Positions 36,458 through 46,985 of a DNA stretch of 64,000 bases are shown here, piece by piece (position 1 is the first letter of the stretch; every line of letters starts with the position of its first letter). The stretch is from CAWINX01 sp963837585. GTDB taxonomy: Bacteria; Actinomycetota; Thermoleophilia; Solirubrobacterales; 70-9. The translations under genes and the position numbers were made by a program. Below the pieces are notes generated by a model. It was not told the DNA's origin, did not search any database, and was given only the letters and a program-made list of their open reading frames with translations. Location: NCBI GenBank assembly GCA_963837585.1, contig CAWINX010000003.1:992001-1056000 (forward strand). Reading direction: 5' to 3'.

Positions 36458-37347
36458 CGCGCGCCGGCTTCATCGGCCTCGCCGGGCGCCCCAACGCCGG
36501 CAAGTCGACCCTGGTCAACGCGATCGTCGGCGACAAGGTGGCGATCGTCTCGGTGCGCCCGCAGACGACGCGGCGGGCGATTCGCGGCGTCGCCACCGAC
36601 ACCGAGGCCGGCCGCCAGCTGATCCTCGTCGACCTGCCCGGCGTCCAGCGCCCCCGCGACGTGCTGACCGAGCGGATGCAGAAGCGGGTCGAGCGCGAGC
36701 TCGCCGACTCCGATGTCGTCCTCTTCGTCGTCAACGGCGAGCAGGGCGTCGGGGCGGGAGACCGCTTCATCGCCCGCGCCCTGCTCGGCGCCGAGACGAA
36801 GGTCCCGGTGATCTGCGCCGTCAACAAGTGCGATCGGCTCGGACCGGGGGAGACGGTCGAGGCGCTCTCCGCCGCGGCGGAGCTGGAGGGGGTCGACGAG
36901 GTCTTCCCGGTCAGCGCCCGCAGCGGCGAGGGGCTGGAGGCGCTGGTCGCGCGGCTCGCCGAGCTGATGCCGGAGGGCCCCTACCTCTACCCGCCCGAGG
37001 ATCACAGCGACCAGTCGAGCGAGGTGCTGCTCGCCGAGCTGATCCGCGAGCAGGTCCTCAATCGCACCCGCCAGGAGGTCCCGCACTCGGTCGAGGTCTC
37101 GGTCAAAGAGATCGAGGAGCGCGAGGACGGCCTGGTCCTCGTCAGCGCCGAGATCTGGGCGGAGACCGAGTCCCAGAAGCGGATCCTGATCGGCAAGGGG
37201 GGCGCCAAGGTCGGCGAGATCGGCACCGCCGCCCGCCGCTCCCTCGAGCAGGAGCTGGACGCCAAGGTCCACCTCGACCTCCAGGTCCAGGTCCGCCGCC
37301 GCTGGCGCCGCGACGAGGACCTGCTCGACCGCCTCGGGATCGAATAG
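36454..37347 (+). CDS. era: GTPase Era
   Basis: Small-subunit assembly GTPase that binds the 16S rRNA 3' end. 297 residues: G1 GRPNAGKSTLVN, G3 DLPGVQ, G4 NKCD, and the C-terminal KH domain (ILIGKGGAKVGEIGTAARRSL). Full length, no breaks. phoH-ybeY-era form a tightly overlapping set, fitting a shared role in rRNA processing. Confidence 0.96.
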   Translation: MTRAGFIGLAGRPNAGKSTLVNAIVGDKVAIVSVRPQTTRRAIRGVATDTEAGRQLILVDLPGVQRPRDVLTERMQKRVERELADSDVVLFVVNGEQGVGAGDRFIARALLGAETKVPVICAVNKCDRLGPGETVEALSAAAELEGVDEVFPVSARSGEGLEALVARLAELMPEGPYLYPPEDHSDQSSEVLLAELIREQVLNRTRQEVPHSVEVSVKEIEEREDGLVLVSAEIWAETESQKRILIGKGGAKVGEIGTAARRSLEQELDAKVHLDLQVQVRRRWRRDEDLLDRLGIE

Positions 37348-37370
37348 CGGCCGCCAACTACGATTGCCTG

Positions 37371-37985
37371 ATGTTCGAGCAGGTTGAATTCGACGAGCGC
37401 GGCCTGGCGCCGTGCGTGGCGCAGGACTTCGCCAGCGGCGAGGTGCTGACGCTCGCCTACGTCAACGAGGAATCCCTGCGCCTCACCGAGGAGACCGGCG
37501 ACCTCCACTTCTACAGCCGCTCACGCGGGGAGATCTGGCGCAAGGGGGAGACCTCGGGCAACTTCCTGCGGGTGCGCCAGCTGCGAATCGACTGCGACGG
37601 CGACGCGATCGTCGCCCTGGTCGAGCCGACCGGTCCCGCCTGTCACACCGGCGAGCGCAGCTGCTTCTACCGCGAGCTGGGCGGCGACGAGGCCCCCGCG
37701 CCGGTCGCCCACGAGGCGCCCGCGACGCTGGAGCGGACCCTGCGCAGCCGCGCCGCCGAGCGGCCCGAGGGCAGCTACACGGTGAAGCTGCTCGACGACC
37801 CGAAGCTGATCGGCGAGAAGGTCGAGGAGGAGGCCGAGGAGGTGGCGCGGGCGGCGCGCGAGGAGTCCGACGAGCGGGTCGCCGAGGAGGCCGCCGACCT
37901 GCTCTACCACCTCAGCGTCCTGCTCGCCTCCCGCGAGGTGTCCCAGTCGGCTGTGATGGAAGTGCTCAATGGCCGTCGCGGCTGA
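37371..37985 (+). CDS. hisIE: bifunctional phosphoribosyl-AMP cyclohydrolase / phosphoribosyl-ATP pyrophosphatase HisIE
   Basis: Steps 2 and 3 of histidine synthesis in one 204-residue chain. The HisI half shows YSRSRGEIWRKGETSGN and the metal site CDGDAIVALVEPTGPACHTGE. The HisE half shows SYTVKLLDDPKLIGEKVEEEAEE and DLLYHLSVLL. The end overlaps the trpE start by 17 bases. Finding a single his gene heading a trp cluster implies the other his genes lie elsewhere. Confidence 0.94.
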   Translation: MFEQVEFDERGLAPCVAQDFASGEVLTLAYVNEESLRLTEETGDLHFYSRSRGEIWRKGETSGNFLRVRQLRIDCDGDAIVALVEPTGPACHTGERSCFYRELGGDEAPAPVAHEAPATLERTLRSRAAERPEGSYTVKLLDDPKLIGEKVEEEAEEVARAAREESDERVAEEAADLLYHLSVLLASREVSQSAVMEVLNGRRG

Positions 37986-39479
37986 AGCCGAGCTGAAGCT
38001 CGAGCCGAGCCTCGAGGAGGCGCGCGAGCTCGCCAAGCAGGGCAACGTCGTGCCGATCCGCGCCCGGCTCGTCGACGACTGCGAGACGCCGGTCTCGGCC
38101 TTCCTGAAGCTGCGCGCCGCCGAGCCCGAGGGGGCGCCCTGCTTCCTGCTCGAGTCGGCCGAGCAGGGCCAGGTCGGCCGCTACTCCTTCGCCGGCTTCC
38201 GCCCCCGCGCCGTGCTGCGCTGGAGCGACGGCGTCCTCTCGGAGTCCGGCGGCTCCGATCGCGACGCCCCCGACCCCTACGCGGCGGTCTCCGAGTACCT
38301 CGCCCGCTTCCAGCCGGCTCCGGTCGAGGACCTGCCGCCCTTCGCCGGCGGCGCGGTCGGCTTCTTCGGCTACGACCTGGTCCGCACGGTCGAGCCGCTG
38401 GGCGAGCCCAACCCCGACCCACTCGGCCTGCCGGACATGGCGCTGATGGTCACCGACGTGATGCTCGTCTTCGACCACCTGCGCCACGAGCTGACGATCC
38501 TCGCCTGCGCCTTCGCCGAGGAGGACGGCGGGATCGACGCCGCCTACGCCCGCGCCGCCGAGACGATCGCCGAGGTGCGCGGGCTGCTGCGCGGCGCCGT
38601 GCCGCGTCCCGGAGAGCCCGGCGATCGCCGAGCCGCCGCGCTTCGACTCCAACATGGAGCGCGAGGAGTTCGAGGCGGCGGTGGCGCGGATCGTCGAGTA
38701 CGTGCATGCCGGCGATGCCTTCCAGGTCGTTCCCTCCCAGCGCTTCTCGGCGCCCGGCGCCGGTCGAGGCCTTCTCGGTCTACCGCGGTCTGCGCGCGGT
38801 CAACCCCTCCCCCTACATGTACTTCCTCGAGTTCGGCGACTTCCAGATCGCCGGCGCCTCGCCGGAGCCGCTGGTCAAGGTGACCGGGAACAGGGTCGAG
38901 ACGCGGCCGATCGCCGGCACCTACCCGCGCGGCGCCAACGAGGACGAGGACCGCCGCCTCGCCGAGCGGCTCGTCAACGACCCCAAGGAGCGCGCCGAGC
39001 ACGTGATGCTGGTCGACCTCGGCCGCAACGACCTCGGCCGGGTCTGCGAGTACGGCAGCGTCAGCGTCGACGAGCTGATGGTCGTCGAGACCTACTCGCA
39101 CGTCCTCCACATCGTCAGCCAGGTCTCGGGGACGCTGCGCGAGGGGGTCAGCGCGATGGACGTGCTGCGCTCGGCGCTGCCGGCCGGCACCCTCTCGGGC
39201 GCGCCGAAGGTCCGCGCGATGCAGATCATCGACGAGCTGGAGCCGGTCAAGCGCTGCTCCTACGGCGGCGCGATCGGCTACCTCTCCTGGAACGGCGACC
39301 TCGACACCGCGATCCACATCCGCACCGTCGTCGTCAAGGACGGCCAGGTCCACGTGCAGGCGGGCGGCGGCACCGTCGCCGACGCCGTGCCGGCCTACGA
39401 GTACAACGAGTCGGTCAACAAGGCCAAGGCGGTCTTCCGCGCCGTCGAGCTGGCCTGCGAGCAACCGGACTGGGAGTGA
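37969..39479 (+). CDS. trpE: anthranilate synthase component I (frame broken)
   Basis: Converts chorismate and ammonia to anthranilate. N-terminal domain with a feedback-site-like LLESAEQGQVGRYSFAGF, then the chorismate-binding domain: AGDAFQVVPSQRFSAP, AGASPEPLVKV, IAGTYPRG, LVDLGRNDLGRV, LPAGTLSGAPKVRAM. Shifts of one base near 38620 and 38757 need repair; length then about 502 residues. trpG follows 2 bases later. Confidence 0.95.
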
Positions 39480-39481
39480 CC

Positions 39482-40040
39482 GTGCGCGTCCTGGTGATCG
39501 ACAACTACGACAGCTTCACCTACAACCTCGTCCAGTACCTGGGCGAGCTGGGGGCGGAGATCGAGGTGGTGCGCAACGACAAGGCCGAGGTCGGCGAGCT
39601 GCTCGAGCGCGAGCGCCGACCGGCTGGTCGTCTCGCCGGGCCCCTGCACTCCCGCCGAGGCGGGGATCTCGGTCGAGGCGATCCGCGCCTTCGCCGAGGC
39701 CGGCACGCCGGTGCTCGGCGTCTGCCTCGGCCACCAGTCGCTGGTCGAGGCCTTCGGCGGCCGCGTCGTCGTCGGCGACCCGATCCACGGCAAGGACGCC
39801 GAGGTCACCCACGACGGCAAGAAGATCTACGAGGGCCTGCCGAGCCCGCTGGTCGCCGGCCGCTACCACTCGCTGGTCGCCGACCCGGACCTCCCGGAGG
39901 AGCTGGAGCTGACCGCCAGCTTCGATGACGTGGTGATGGGGGTGCGCCACCGCGAGCTGCCCGCCGAGGGCGTCCAGTTCCACCCCGAGTCGGTGCTGAC
40001 GCCGCAGGGCAAACACCTGCTGGAGAACTTCCTTGCCTAA
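39482..40040 (+). CDS. trpG: anthranilate synthase component II, glutamine amidotransferase (frame broken)
   Basis: Supplies ammonia to TrpE. GTG start, VLVIDNYDSFTYNLVQYLGE; nucleophile in GVCLGHQSL (Cys), catalytic His-Glu in VQFHPESVLT. One-base shift near 39615 just before RLVVSPGPCTP. About 185 residues. It may also serve folate synthesis (PabA), but its place in the trp cluster favours TrpG. The end overlaps trpD by 8 bases. Confidence 0.95.
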
Positions 40041-41062
40041 CGACGTCGTCACCCGGGCGATCGACGCGGTCTGCCGCGGCGACCACCTGACCGCCGACCA
40101 CGCCGCCGCGGTCCTCGCCGAGATCATGGAGGGGCGCTCCAGCGAGGTGCAGACCGCCGCCTTCCTGATCGCGCTGCGGGCGAAGGGGGAGACGGTGCCG
40201 GAGCTGGTCGGCCTGGCCCGCACGATGCGGGCGCTCGCCGCGCACGTCACCGCGAGCCGCGCCGACCTGGTCGACACCGCCGGGACCGGGGGAGGCCCCT
40301 CGACCTTCAACGTCTCGACCACCGCGGCCCTGGTCGCCGCCGGCGCCGGCTGCGCTGTCGCCAAGCACGGCAACCGCTCCAGCACCAGCCGCTGCGGCTC
40401 CGCCGACCTGCTCGAGGCGCTCGGCGTCAACATCGACCTCGACCCCGAGGCGGTCGCGCGCTGCATCGACGAGGTCGGCTTCGGCTTCATGTTCGCCCCC
40501 CGCCACCACGCGGCGATGGCTCACGTGATCCCGGTCCGCAAGGAGTTGGCGGTGCGGACGATCTTCAACTTCCTCGGGCCGCTGACCAACCCGGCGGGCG
40601 CCGAGCGCCAGCTGCTCGGCGTCTCCGACCGCCACTACCAGGAGACGATCGCCGAGGCGCTGGTCGGGCTGGGCAGCGTGCGGGCGATGGTCGTCACCGC
40701 CGAGGACGGCGTCGACGAGCTCTCGATCTCGGCGCGGACGCGGGTGATCGAGGTCGCCGACGGGCGCACCGAGGAGTGGTTCGTCGAGCCGGGCGAGTTC
40801 GGCCTGGCCGAGGCGGAGTTGGAGGAGGTCGCCGGCGGCAGCCCCGAGGAGAACGCCGCCGCCTCACGCGCGGTGCTGGAGGGCGAGAGCGGCCCGCGTC
40901 GCGATCTGGTCCTGCTCAACGCCGGGCGCGGCGATCTACGTCGGCGGCCGCGCCGCCGGGCTCGAAGAGGGCGTCGGCAAGGCCGCCCAGGCGATCGACT
41001 CCGGCGCCGCCCGCAAGGTCCTCGACAGCCTGATTGCAGCAACCACCGCGCCGGCCGTCTAG
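40033..41062 (+). CDS. trpD: anthranilate phosphoribosyltransferase (frame broken)
   Basis: Transfers phosphoribose to anthranilate. TTG start (MPNDVVTRAIDAVCRG). DTAGTGGGPSTFNVSTTAAL, AKHGNRSSTSRCGSADLLEAL and IFNFLGPLTNPA are diagnostic. A one-base shift near 40930 leads to AIYVGGRAAGLEEGVGKAA and a TAG at 41060-41062. About 342 residues. Confidence 0.95.
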
Positions 41063-41077
41063 GCTCTGAACCCTCAA

Positions 41078-41855
41078 GTGGGAATGATCGAGCAGCTCAT
41101 CTCCGCGGCCCGGGAAGGGGTGGACGACCGTCGCCGCCAGGTCCCGCAGGCCGATCTCGAATCGCGGCTCCACGTTCGCGGCGAGGATCGCCCCTTCAGC
41201 GAGGCCCTCGTGCGCCCCGGGCTCTCGCTGATTGCCGAGTTCAAGCGCCGCTCTCCCAGCGCCGGGGAGATCTCGACCACGGCGACGATCGCCGACCAGG
41301 TCTGCGCCTATGAGCGGGGCGGCGCCGCGGCGCTCTCGGTGCTCACCGACGCCCCCCATTTCGGCGGCTCGCTCGAAGACCTGCGCGCCGCCCGCGGCGC
41401 CTGTGACCTGCCGATCCTGCGCAAGGACTTCGTCGTCGACCCCTACCAGCTCTACGAGGCGGCGGTGAACGGCGCCGACGCGGTCCTGCTGATCGTTCGC
41501 GCGCTCGACGACCGGCGAGCTGCGGGACATGTACGACATCGCCCGCGGGCTCGACCTCGACTGTCTGGTCGAGGTCCACGACGGCGCCGAGCTGGAGCGG
41601 GCGCTGGAGCTCGACGCCGACGTGATCGGGATCAACAACCGCAACCTCGACGAGGGCACCGTCGACGTCGCCACCACCTACGAGCTGATGCCCGACGTGC
41701 CGGCCGGCAAGACGGTCGTCGCCGAGAGCGGCATCTCGGCGCGGGCCGAGCTGGAGGAGCTGGAGCGGGTCGGCGTCGACGCGGTGCTGATCGGCGAGGC
41801 GCTGATGGGCGCCCCCGACCCCGAGGCCAAGGCGCGGGAGCTGACCCAAATTTAG
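41078..41855 (+). CDS. trpC: indole-3-glycerol phosphate synthase (frame broken)
   Basis: TIM-barrel enzyme that closes the indole ring. LSLIAEFKRRSPSAGEI with the catalytic Lys, LPILRKDFVVDPYQLYEA, and after a one-base shift near 41512 ADVIGINNRNL and VVAESGIS. About 258 residues. Start taken at GTG 41078; ATG 41084 is equally possible. The short gap to htrA holds a weak AGGAAG/CTTCCT inverted repeat. Confidence 0.95.
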
Positions 41856-41912
41856 GAAGTCTTTGGGGTCGGTTTAGGGCTTCCTGAGCGAAGGGGCCGA
41901 TCATCGCTCCCG

Positions 41913-43142
41913 ATGCGCCGCGCACGAGACTTCTTCCGCAAGCCGTTCGGCTCGGCCCTCCTGGGGGGCGTCGTGGTCGGTCTCTTCGGCTGGGCGGCGA
42001 TCGCCGCCGGTTGGATCGACGCCCAGACGAGCGCGACGACCACTGTTGCGGCGCCGGTGTCAGCTCCGATCGCCGACCACAGCGGCGACGCCAACGTCGT
42101 CAATCAGATCTACCGCCACGACGGCCAGGGGGTCGCCTTCATCGAGGCCGACCAGCCCGCCCAGGCCCCGTCCCCCTTCGATCCCTTCGGCCAGCCTCAG
42201 GGCGGGGGCACCGCGACCGGATCCGGGTTCGTGATCGACACCGACGGCCACGTCCTCACCAACAACCACGTGGTCTCGGGCGCGACCCGGATCCAGGTCA
42301 AGCTCGGCTCCTCCGACGCCACCCACAGCGCGCGGGTGGTCGGCACCGACCCCGCCACCGACCTCGCCCTGCTCAAGGTGGACGCGCCCGCTGACCAGCT
42401 CCACCCGCTGTCGCTCGGCCGCTCCTCTCAGCTCCAGGTCGGCGACCCGGTGGTCGCGATCGGCAACCCGTTCGGCCTCGACCGCACCGTGACCAGCGGC
42501 ATCGTCTCGGCGCTGCAGCGCCAGATTCAGGCGCCCAACGGCTTCTCGATCTCGAACGTGATCCAGACCGACGCGGCGATCAACCCCGGCAACTCCGGCG
42601 GCCCGTTGATCGACGCCTCCGGCAACGTGGTCGGGATCAACTCCCAGATCGAGACCGGCGGCAGCGGCAGCGGCAACGTCGGCATCGGCTTTGCGATTCC
42701 GATCGACACGGCGCGCGCCGAGATCAGCCAGCTGGAGAGCAGCGGCAAGGTCCAGCACGCCTACCTCGGGATCAGCGGCGCCAGCATCACGCCGGACCTG
42801 GCGAGGGCGGTGAACCTTCCCGTCAAGGAGGGAGCGCTGGTTCAAGACGTCGTCAAGGGCGGTCCTGCCGACAAGGCCGGGATCCAGGGCGGCGACACGG
42901 CGGCGACGATCGACGGCGCCAACTTCAGCCTCGGCGGCGACATCATCACCAAGGTCGACGGCAAGGCGATCACCTCGATGGACGACGTCGTCAACATCGT
43001 CAACGCGGCCAAGGCGGGCGACACGCTCGACGTCACCGTGCTGCGCGGCGGGTCCACGAAGAGCGTCACGGTGACGCTCGGCGAGCGTCCGGCCTCGGTC
43101 CGCGGGTCGCAGCAGAGCTCGACCGGGCCCTTCGGACAGTAG
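41913..43142 (+). CDS. HtrA/DegP-family serine protease with PDZ domain
   Basis: Envelope protein quality-control protease, 409 residues. One N-terminal transmembrane segment (ALLGGVVVGLFGWAAIAAGW) anchors it. Trypsin-like domain: His in TNNHVVSG, Asp in DPATDLALLKV, Ser in NPGNSGGPLID. The C-terminal PDZ domain runs from GISGASITPDLARAVNL to VTLGERP. It sits between trpC and trpF in the same direction with short gaps, an unusual place for a protease. Confidence 0.95.
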   Translation: MRRARDFFRKPFGSALLGGVVVGLFGWAAIAAGWIDAQTSATTTVAAPVSAPIADHSGDANVVNQIYRHDGQGVAFIEADQPAQAPSPFDPFGQPQGGGTATGSGFVIDTDGHVLTNNHVVSGATRIQVKLGSSDATHSARVVGTDPATDLALLKVDAPADQLHPLSLGRSSQLQVGDPVVAIGNPFGLDRTVTSGIVSALQRQIQAPNGFSISNVIQTDAAINPGNSGGPLIDASGNVVGINSQIETGGSGSGNVGIGFAIPIDTARAEISQLESSGKVQHAYLGISGASITPDLARAVNLPVKEGALVQDVVKGGPADKAGIQGGDTAATIDGANFSLGGDIITKVDGKAITSMDDVVNIVNAAKAGDTLDVTVLRGGSTKSVTVTLGERPASVRGSQQSSTGPFGQ

Positions 43143-43173
43143 GCGCAGGCCCGCGCCCCTTTACCCTGGGGGC

Positions 43174-43809
43174 ATGCGGGTCAAGATCTGCGGGATCACC
43201 AACATGGATGACGCCGCCGAGGCGGTGCGCCTCGGCGCCTGGGCCGTCGGGCTCGTCCACTTCCACGGCAGCCCGCGCCGCTGCGAGCCCGCCGCCGCCG
43301 CCGCGATCGGCGCCGCTTTCCGGCGCAAGTGCGAGGTCGTCGGCGTCTTCGTCAATCCCGAGCTGGAGGAGGTCGACAGGGCGGTTGAGAACGCCGGCTT
43401 GACGATGGTGCAGCTGAACGGGGCCGAGGGGCAGTCGTTCTGCGCCGAGGTGGCGAGGCGAACCGGCGCCAAGGTGATCAAGGCGATCCACGTCGCCAGC
43501 GCCGCCGACATCCACGGCGCCGAGGCCTACCGCACCGACTTCCACCTCTTCGACCGCCGCGGCAAGGGACTCTGGGGCGGGACGGGGGAGAGCTTCGACT
43601 GGGGGCTGCTTGCCGACCATCGCTCTCTGGTGCCGACGATCGTCGCCGGCGGCCTGCGCCCGGACAACGTCGCCGAGGCGATCGCGGTCACCCATCCCCA
43701 CGCGGTCGACGTCGCCAGCGGGGTCGAGGCCGAGCCCGGCCGCAAGGATCACGCGCTGATGGAGGCCTTCTTCGAGAACGCGACGGCCGCTAGCGTCCCG
43801 GCCCCATGA
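43174..43809 (+). CDS. trpF: phosphoribosylanthranilate isomerase
   Basis: Isomerises phosphoribosylanthranilate in tryptophan synthesis. 211 residues, VKICGITNMDDAAEAVRLGA with the catalytic Cys, VQLNGAEG, FHLFDRRGKGLWGGTGESFDW and a C-terminal phosphate-binding loop (VAGGLRPDNVAEAI; VDVASGVE). No frame break. Its stop overlaps the trpB ATG. Confidence 0.95.
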   Translation: MRVKICGITNMDDAAEAVRLGAWAVGLVHFHGSPRRCEPAAAAAIGAAFRRKCEVVGVFVNPELEEVDRAVENAGLTMVQLNGAEGQSFCAEVARRTGAKVIKAIHVASAADIHGAEAYRTDFHLFDRRGKGLWGGTGESFDWGLLADHRSLVPTIVAGGLRPDNVAEAIAVTHPHAVDVASGVEAEPGRKDHALMEAFFENATAASVPAP

Positions 43810-44964
43810 GCGCCGTCGAAGAGCGATTCGGCCCCTACGGGGGCCGCTACGTGCCCGAGACCCTGATCGCGGCACTCGACGAGCTGACCGCTGCCTGGGC
43901 GCAGGCGCGCGAGGACGCCGGCTTCAATCGAGCGCCTGCGACTGCTGCATCGCGACTTCATCGGCCGCCCGACGCCGCTCTACCTCGCCGAGCGGCTTTC
44001 GGAGCGGGCCGGGCGCCGCGTCTACCTGAAGCGCGAGGACCTCGCCCACACCGGCGCTCACAAGATCAACAACGCGATCGGTCAGGCGCTGCTGGCCCAG
44101 CGGATGGGCAAGCCACGGGTGATCGCCGAAACCGGCGCCGGCCAGCACGGGGTCGCCACCGCGACGGCCTGCGCCCTGCTCGACCTCGAGTGCGTCGTCT
44201 ACATGGGCTCCGAGGACATGCGCCGCCAGCGGCCGAACGTCGAGCGGATGAAGCTGCTCGGCGCCGAGGTCGTCCCGGTCGAGGCGGGTATGCGCACCCT
44301 CAAGGAGGCGAGCAGCGCCGCGATCCGCGACTGGGTCGCCAGCGTCGAGACGACCCACTACATCATCGGCTCGGCGGTCGGGCCGGCGCCGTTCCCGGCC
44401 CTGGTTCGCGACCTGCAGCGGGTAATCGGCGACGAGGCGCGCGAGCAGGCGCTGGCCGCCGAGGATGCCCTACCGGCGCGGGTGATCGCCTGCGTCGGCG
44501 GCGGCTCCAACTCGATCGGGATCTTCACCCCCTTCATCGGGGACGCGGAGGTGGCGCTGATCGGGGTCGAGGCGGCGGGCGAGGGGCTGGACACCGATCG
44601 CCACGGCGCCTCGTTGGAGGCCGGCCGCACCGGTGTCCTGCACGGCTCGCTCTCCTCGGTGCTCGCCGACGAGGACGGCCAGATCCTCGAGGCCCACTCG
44701 ATCTCGGCGGGGCTCGACTATCCGGGCGTCGGGCCCGAGCACGCATACCTGCGCGACACCGGCCGCGCCAGCTACTTTGCGGTCACCGATGCCCAGGCGC
44801 TGGCCGCCTTCGGCGAGCTGACCCGCCTGGAGGGGATCATCCCCGCCCTGGAGTCATCCCACGCGATCGCCTGGCTGCTGGAGAACGGTGGGGGAGAGGG
44901 CTACGACGTGCTCTGCCTGAGCGGCCGCGGCGACAAGGACCTGGCGGAAGTCCTGGCCCAATGA
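43806..44964 (+). CDS. trpB: tryptophan synthase beta chain (frame broken)
   Basis: PLP enzyme joining indole and serine. FGPYGGRYVPETLIAALDEL at the start; PLP lysine in EDLAHTGAHKINNAIGQALL; AETGAGQHGVATA; phosphate cup CVGGGSNSIGIF; HSISAGLDYPGVGPEH. A one-base shift near 43928 lies before RLRLLHRDF. About 385 residues. The stop overlaps the trpA ATG (ATGA), as usual for this channel-forming pair. Confidence 0.96.
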
Positions 44965-45755
44965 GGATCGCCGCAGCCTTCGAGGCGGCCCGTGACGAGG
45001 GCCGCGCCGCCCTGATGCCCTACATGATGGCCGGCTATCCCGACCGCGAGTCCTCGCTGGCGATCGCCGCCGCCTACGCCGACTCGGGCGCCGACCTGAT
45101 CGAGCTCGGCGTCCCCTTCTCCGACCCGCTCGCCGACGGCCCGACGATCCACGCCGCCGCGACGGCGGCGCTGGCGGCGGGCGCGACGCTGGCCTCCGCG
45201 CTGGAGGTCTGCGAGTCGGTGTCGAGCCGGGTGCCCGTCGTCTTCATGGTCTACGCGAACATGGTCCTCGCCCACGGCGGCGCGGCCGAGTTCGCCCGCC
45301 GCGCCGTCGAGGCCGGCGCCGCCGGGGCGATCGTCCCGGACCTGCCGCTCGGCGAGGCCGAGGAGGTGCGCGCCGCCTTTGCGGCGGCCGGGCTGGCCCT
45401 GGTGCCGCTGGTCGCTCCGACCACTCCGCCCGAGCGCCGCGCGGCGATCTGCGCCGCCGCCGAGGGCTTCGTCTACGTCGTTTCCACGGTCGGGACGACC
45501 GGTGAGCGCGACGAGTTGCCCACGGGGCTCGCCGAGCTGGTCGCCGTGACCAAGGCCGACGCCGACGTCCCGGTGGCGGTTGGCTTTGGGATCGGCAACC
45601 CCCGCCAGGCTGCCCAGGTGGGGGAGGTCGCCGACGGGGTGATCATCGGCAGCCGCCTGGTCCGCGCCGCCGGTGAGGCCGGCTCACCCGAGTCCGCGGC
45701 GGAGGCGGTCGGCGCCTTCCTGCGCGAGACGCGCGACGCCCTGGTCACCAGTTAG
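44961..45755 (+). CDS. trpA: tryptophan synthase alpha chain
   Basis: TIM-barrel subunit that releases indole from indole-3-glycerol phosphate. 264 residues. MPYMMAGYPDRESSLAIA, catalytic Glu in LIELGVPFSDPLADGPTIHA, catalytic Asp in IVPDLPLGEAEEV, and phosphate loop VGFGIGNPRQAAQV. Intact frame. Confidence 0.96.
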   Translation: MRIAAAFEAARDEGRAALMPYMMAGYPDRESSLAIAAAYADSGADLIELGVPFSDPLADGPTIHAAATAALAAGATLASALEVCESVSSRVPVVFMVYANMVLAHGGAAEFARRAVEAGAAGAIVPDLPLGEAEEVRAAFAAAGLALVPLVAPTTPPERRAAICAAAEGFVYVVSTVGTTGERDELPTGLAELVAVTKADADVPVAVGFGIGNPRQAAQVGEVADGVIIGSRLVRAAGEAGSPESAAEAVGAFLRETRDALVTS

Positions 45756-45767
45756 GATCAGCGCCGC

Positions 45768-45917
45768 ATGGGACTTGCAGTCAGCCTCTTTCTGGCGCTC
45801 GCCACGACGACCGTCGTTTACGCCGCTCTCGGGCAGGGCGGCGGCGTCGCCGGCCTGGTCTTCTTCGGCATCCTCCTGGTCGGCGCCACGATCCGCGCCT
45901 TCCGCCCCAGCTCCTGA
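45768..45917 (+). CDS. small two-helix membrane protein
   Basis: 49 residues, ATG at 45768, TGA at 45915-45917. Two hydrophobic segments, GLAVSLFLALATTTVVYAAL and GGVAGLVFFGILLVGATI, separated by a glycine turn, then a short RAFRPSS tail. It follows trpA by 12 bases and may ride on the trp transcript. No family recognised; its coding nature is supported by the clean start, hydrophobic pattern and fit in the gap before pfkA. Confidence 0.55.
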   Translation: MGLAVSLFLALATTTVVYAALGQGGGVAGLVFFGILLVGATIRAFRPSS

Positions 45918-45923
45918 CGTCGC

Positions 45924-46959
45924 TCAGTTGAAGAAGCGCTTGGCGATCTCAAGCACGCCGAGATCGACCTCCTTGACCTTGGTCGCCTCCTCCAACGGCA
46001 CGGAGGTCATCTCCGCTCCGCGCACCGCGGTCATCTTCCCGAACTGCCCCTCTTTTGCAAGTCGGTAGGCGCGCGCGCCGTAGCGAGTCGCCAGCACCCG
46101 GTCGGTCGCGGTCGGTGTGCCGCCGCGCTGTACGTGGCCGAGCACGGTCACCCGAGTTTCGTATCCGGTCCGCGTCTCCAGTTCGGCGCCGAGCGCGGCG
46201 CCGATCCCGCCGAGTCGCGGGTAGCCGTATTCGTCGGTGTCCTTGATCGGCTGGATCAGCCGCTCCTCGCCACTCTGCGAAGGCCAGCTTCGCACCCTCG
46301 GCGACGACGATGATCGAGAAGTCCTTGCCGCGATCGTGGCGGCGCAGGATGCCGGCCGCAACGTCTTCGACGGTGGTGATCGTCTCGGGGATGACGATGC
46401 CGTCGGCGCCGCCGGCGAGTCCCGCGTAGACGGCGATCCAGCCGGTGTTTCGCCCCATCACCTCGACCACCATCACCCGGTCGTGGGACTGAGCGGTGGT
46501 GTGGAGGCGGTCGATCGCGTCGGTGGCGATCTGGACGGCCGTGTCGAAGCCGAAGGTGAAGTCGGTGCCGCCGACGTCGTTGTCGATCGTCTTCGGCACG
46601 CCGACCAGCGGCAGCCCATGCTCGGCGTGCAGGCGCTGGGTTATCTCCATCGTGTGCTCGCCGCCGATCGCGACCACCGCGTCGATGCCCTCCTCCGCAC
46701 AGGCCTTGATCACTCGCTCGACCGCTCCCTCGCGGATCGGCTCGAAGCTCGAGGTGCTGAGGATCGTCCCGCCGAGGTGGAGGATCCCGGAGACGGTGCG
46801 CATGTCGAGCGGCATGAAGTCGCGCTCCGCAAGGCCGAGGTAGCCACGGCGGATGCCGACCGCCTCGTCACCCTGCTCCATCGCCGAACGCGCGACCGCG
46901 CGTATCACCGCGTTGAGACCCGGGCAGTCGCCTCCTGCTGTCAACACGCCGATCTTCAT
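45924..46959 (-). CDS. pfkA: 6-phosphofructokinase, actinobacterial/PPi-like group (frame broken)
   Basis: Phosphorylates fructose-6-phosphate. MKIGVLTAGGDCPGLNAVIR at the start, VPKTIDNDVGGTDFTFGFDTA with the catalytic Asp, VMVVEVMGRNTGWIA. The specificity loop reads AIGGEHTMEI; in characterised enzymes the residue after GG-x is Gly for ATP and Asp for PPi, here it is His. A shift near 46275 precedes SGEERLIQPIKDTDEYGYPRL; length about 344 residues. Phosphoryl donor uncertain. Confidence 0.93.
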
Positions 46960-46985
46960 CCGAGCCGAGTCTATGATCGCGGCCC

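Noticed and set aside
37969..45755. Decay of the trp cluster into pseudogenes
   Set aside because: Five of seven trp genes have a frame break, but all catalytic motifs on both sides are intact and each break is a simple base repair. Independent decay of so many genes without substitutions is implausible.
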